Under the pieces are notes generated by a model. That model was not told the DNA's origin. It did no database searches and was given only the letters and a program-made list of their open reading frames with translations. A stretch of 14,335 bases of DNA from contig JAJQFX010000030.1 in assembly GCA_021200895.1 (NCBI GenBank), forward strand, positions 1 to 14,335, written 5' to 3'. The DNA is from Clostridiales bacterium. GTDB lineage: Bacteria > Bacillota > Clostridia > Oscillospirales > Oscillospiraceae. Shown piece by piece: positions 14,263 to 14,335 of the stretch (position 1 is its first letter; every line of letters begins with the position of its first letter). Position numbers and translations under genes: made by a program.

Positions 14263-14335
14263 CGGGGGGGCAGGGCGGGGGGGGGGGCGGGGGGGGCGGC
14301 GGGGGGCGGGGGGGGGGGGGGTGGGGGGGGGGGTG
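14263..14335. other. Poly-G tract at the contig end, probably artefact
   Basis: From about 14263 the sequence is nearly all G with a few C or T. This is unlike the balanced high-GC sequence before it and runs to the end of the window. It looks like low-quality read ends (two-colour chemistry reads no signal as G) rather than biology. No terminator for the LCP gene can be assessed here. Confidence 0.75.

Noticed and set aside
1..14335. CRISPR arrays, tRNA or rRNA genes, insertion sequences, prophage or defence genes
   Set aside because: No regularly spaced repeats, no tRNA-like cloverleaf seen in the short gaps, and no transposase, integrase or defence motifs in any frame. Every gap is under about 250 nt and explained by promoters, leaders and terminators.

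Overview
The window looks like a chromosomal contig end from a GC-rich gut-type Clostridia, probably Oscillospiraceae (Flavonifractor/Lawsonibacter-like). That placement is an inference from the Firmicutes-type rimP-nusA-ylxR-ylxQ-infB order, glycerophosphate-polymer (teichoic-acid-like) enzymes, LytR-CpsA-Psr protein, strong AGGAGG-type ribosome binding sites and high G+C. Nearly everything is core housekeeping. I see no phage, insertion sequence, CRISPR array, tRNA or rRNA.

Layout, left to right. (1) Positions 1-3861, minus strand: a unit read polA -> rimI -> tsaD from a good extended -10 promoter at 3833-3861. tsaD runs off the left edge. (2) Positions 3905-9113, minus strand: the transcription/translation operon rimP -> nusA -> ylxR(rnpM) -> ylxQ -> infB. 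It has a strong promoter (9085-9113), a structured leader with a terminator-like hairpin and a second large hairpin just before the rimP ribosome binding site, and a textbook intrinsic terminator after infB (3905-3950). ylxQ is broken as written by one extra base in a run of nine C (coding strand). rbfA, the usual gene after infB, is absent here. (3) Positions 9155-13022, minus strand: three glycerophosphotransferase-like genes in one operon, a TagB-like enzyme followed by two tandem paralogues that overlap by 4 nt, from a promoter with a perfect TTGACA -35. (4) Positions 13055-14247, plus strand: a divergent LytR-CpsA-Psr (LCP) gene with its own promoter. A 14-nt inverted repeat lies between the two divergent promoters. 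(5) Positions 14263-14335: almost pure G, most likely a sequencing artefact at the contig end.

How the genes work together: the three CDP-glycerol-type transferases would build or decorate a glycerol-phosphate polymer in the cytoplasm, and LCP proteins attach such polymers to peptidoglycan outside the membrane, so the divergent pair is a plausible cell-wall polymer module. The rimP operon covers 30S maturation, transcription elongation/termination, RNA-binding accessory factors and translation initiation. polA-rimI-tsaD combines DNA repair/Okazaki processing, protein N-acetylation and the t6A tRNA modification.

Nothing here is a clearly new system. The points most worth checking are the rimP leader (possible attenuator), the ylxQ homopolymer frameshift, the putative operator between the cell-wall genes, the tandem transferase duplication, and the apparently dead proofreading domain of PolA.
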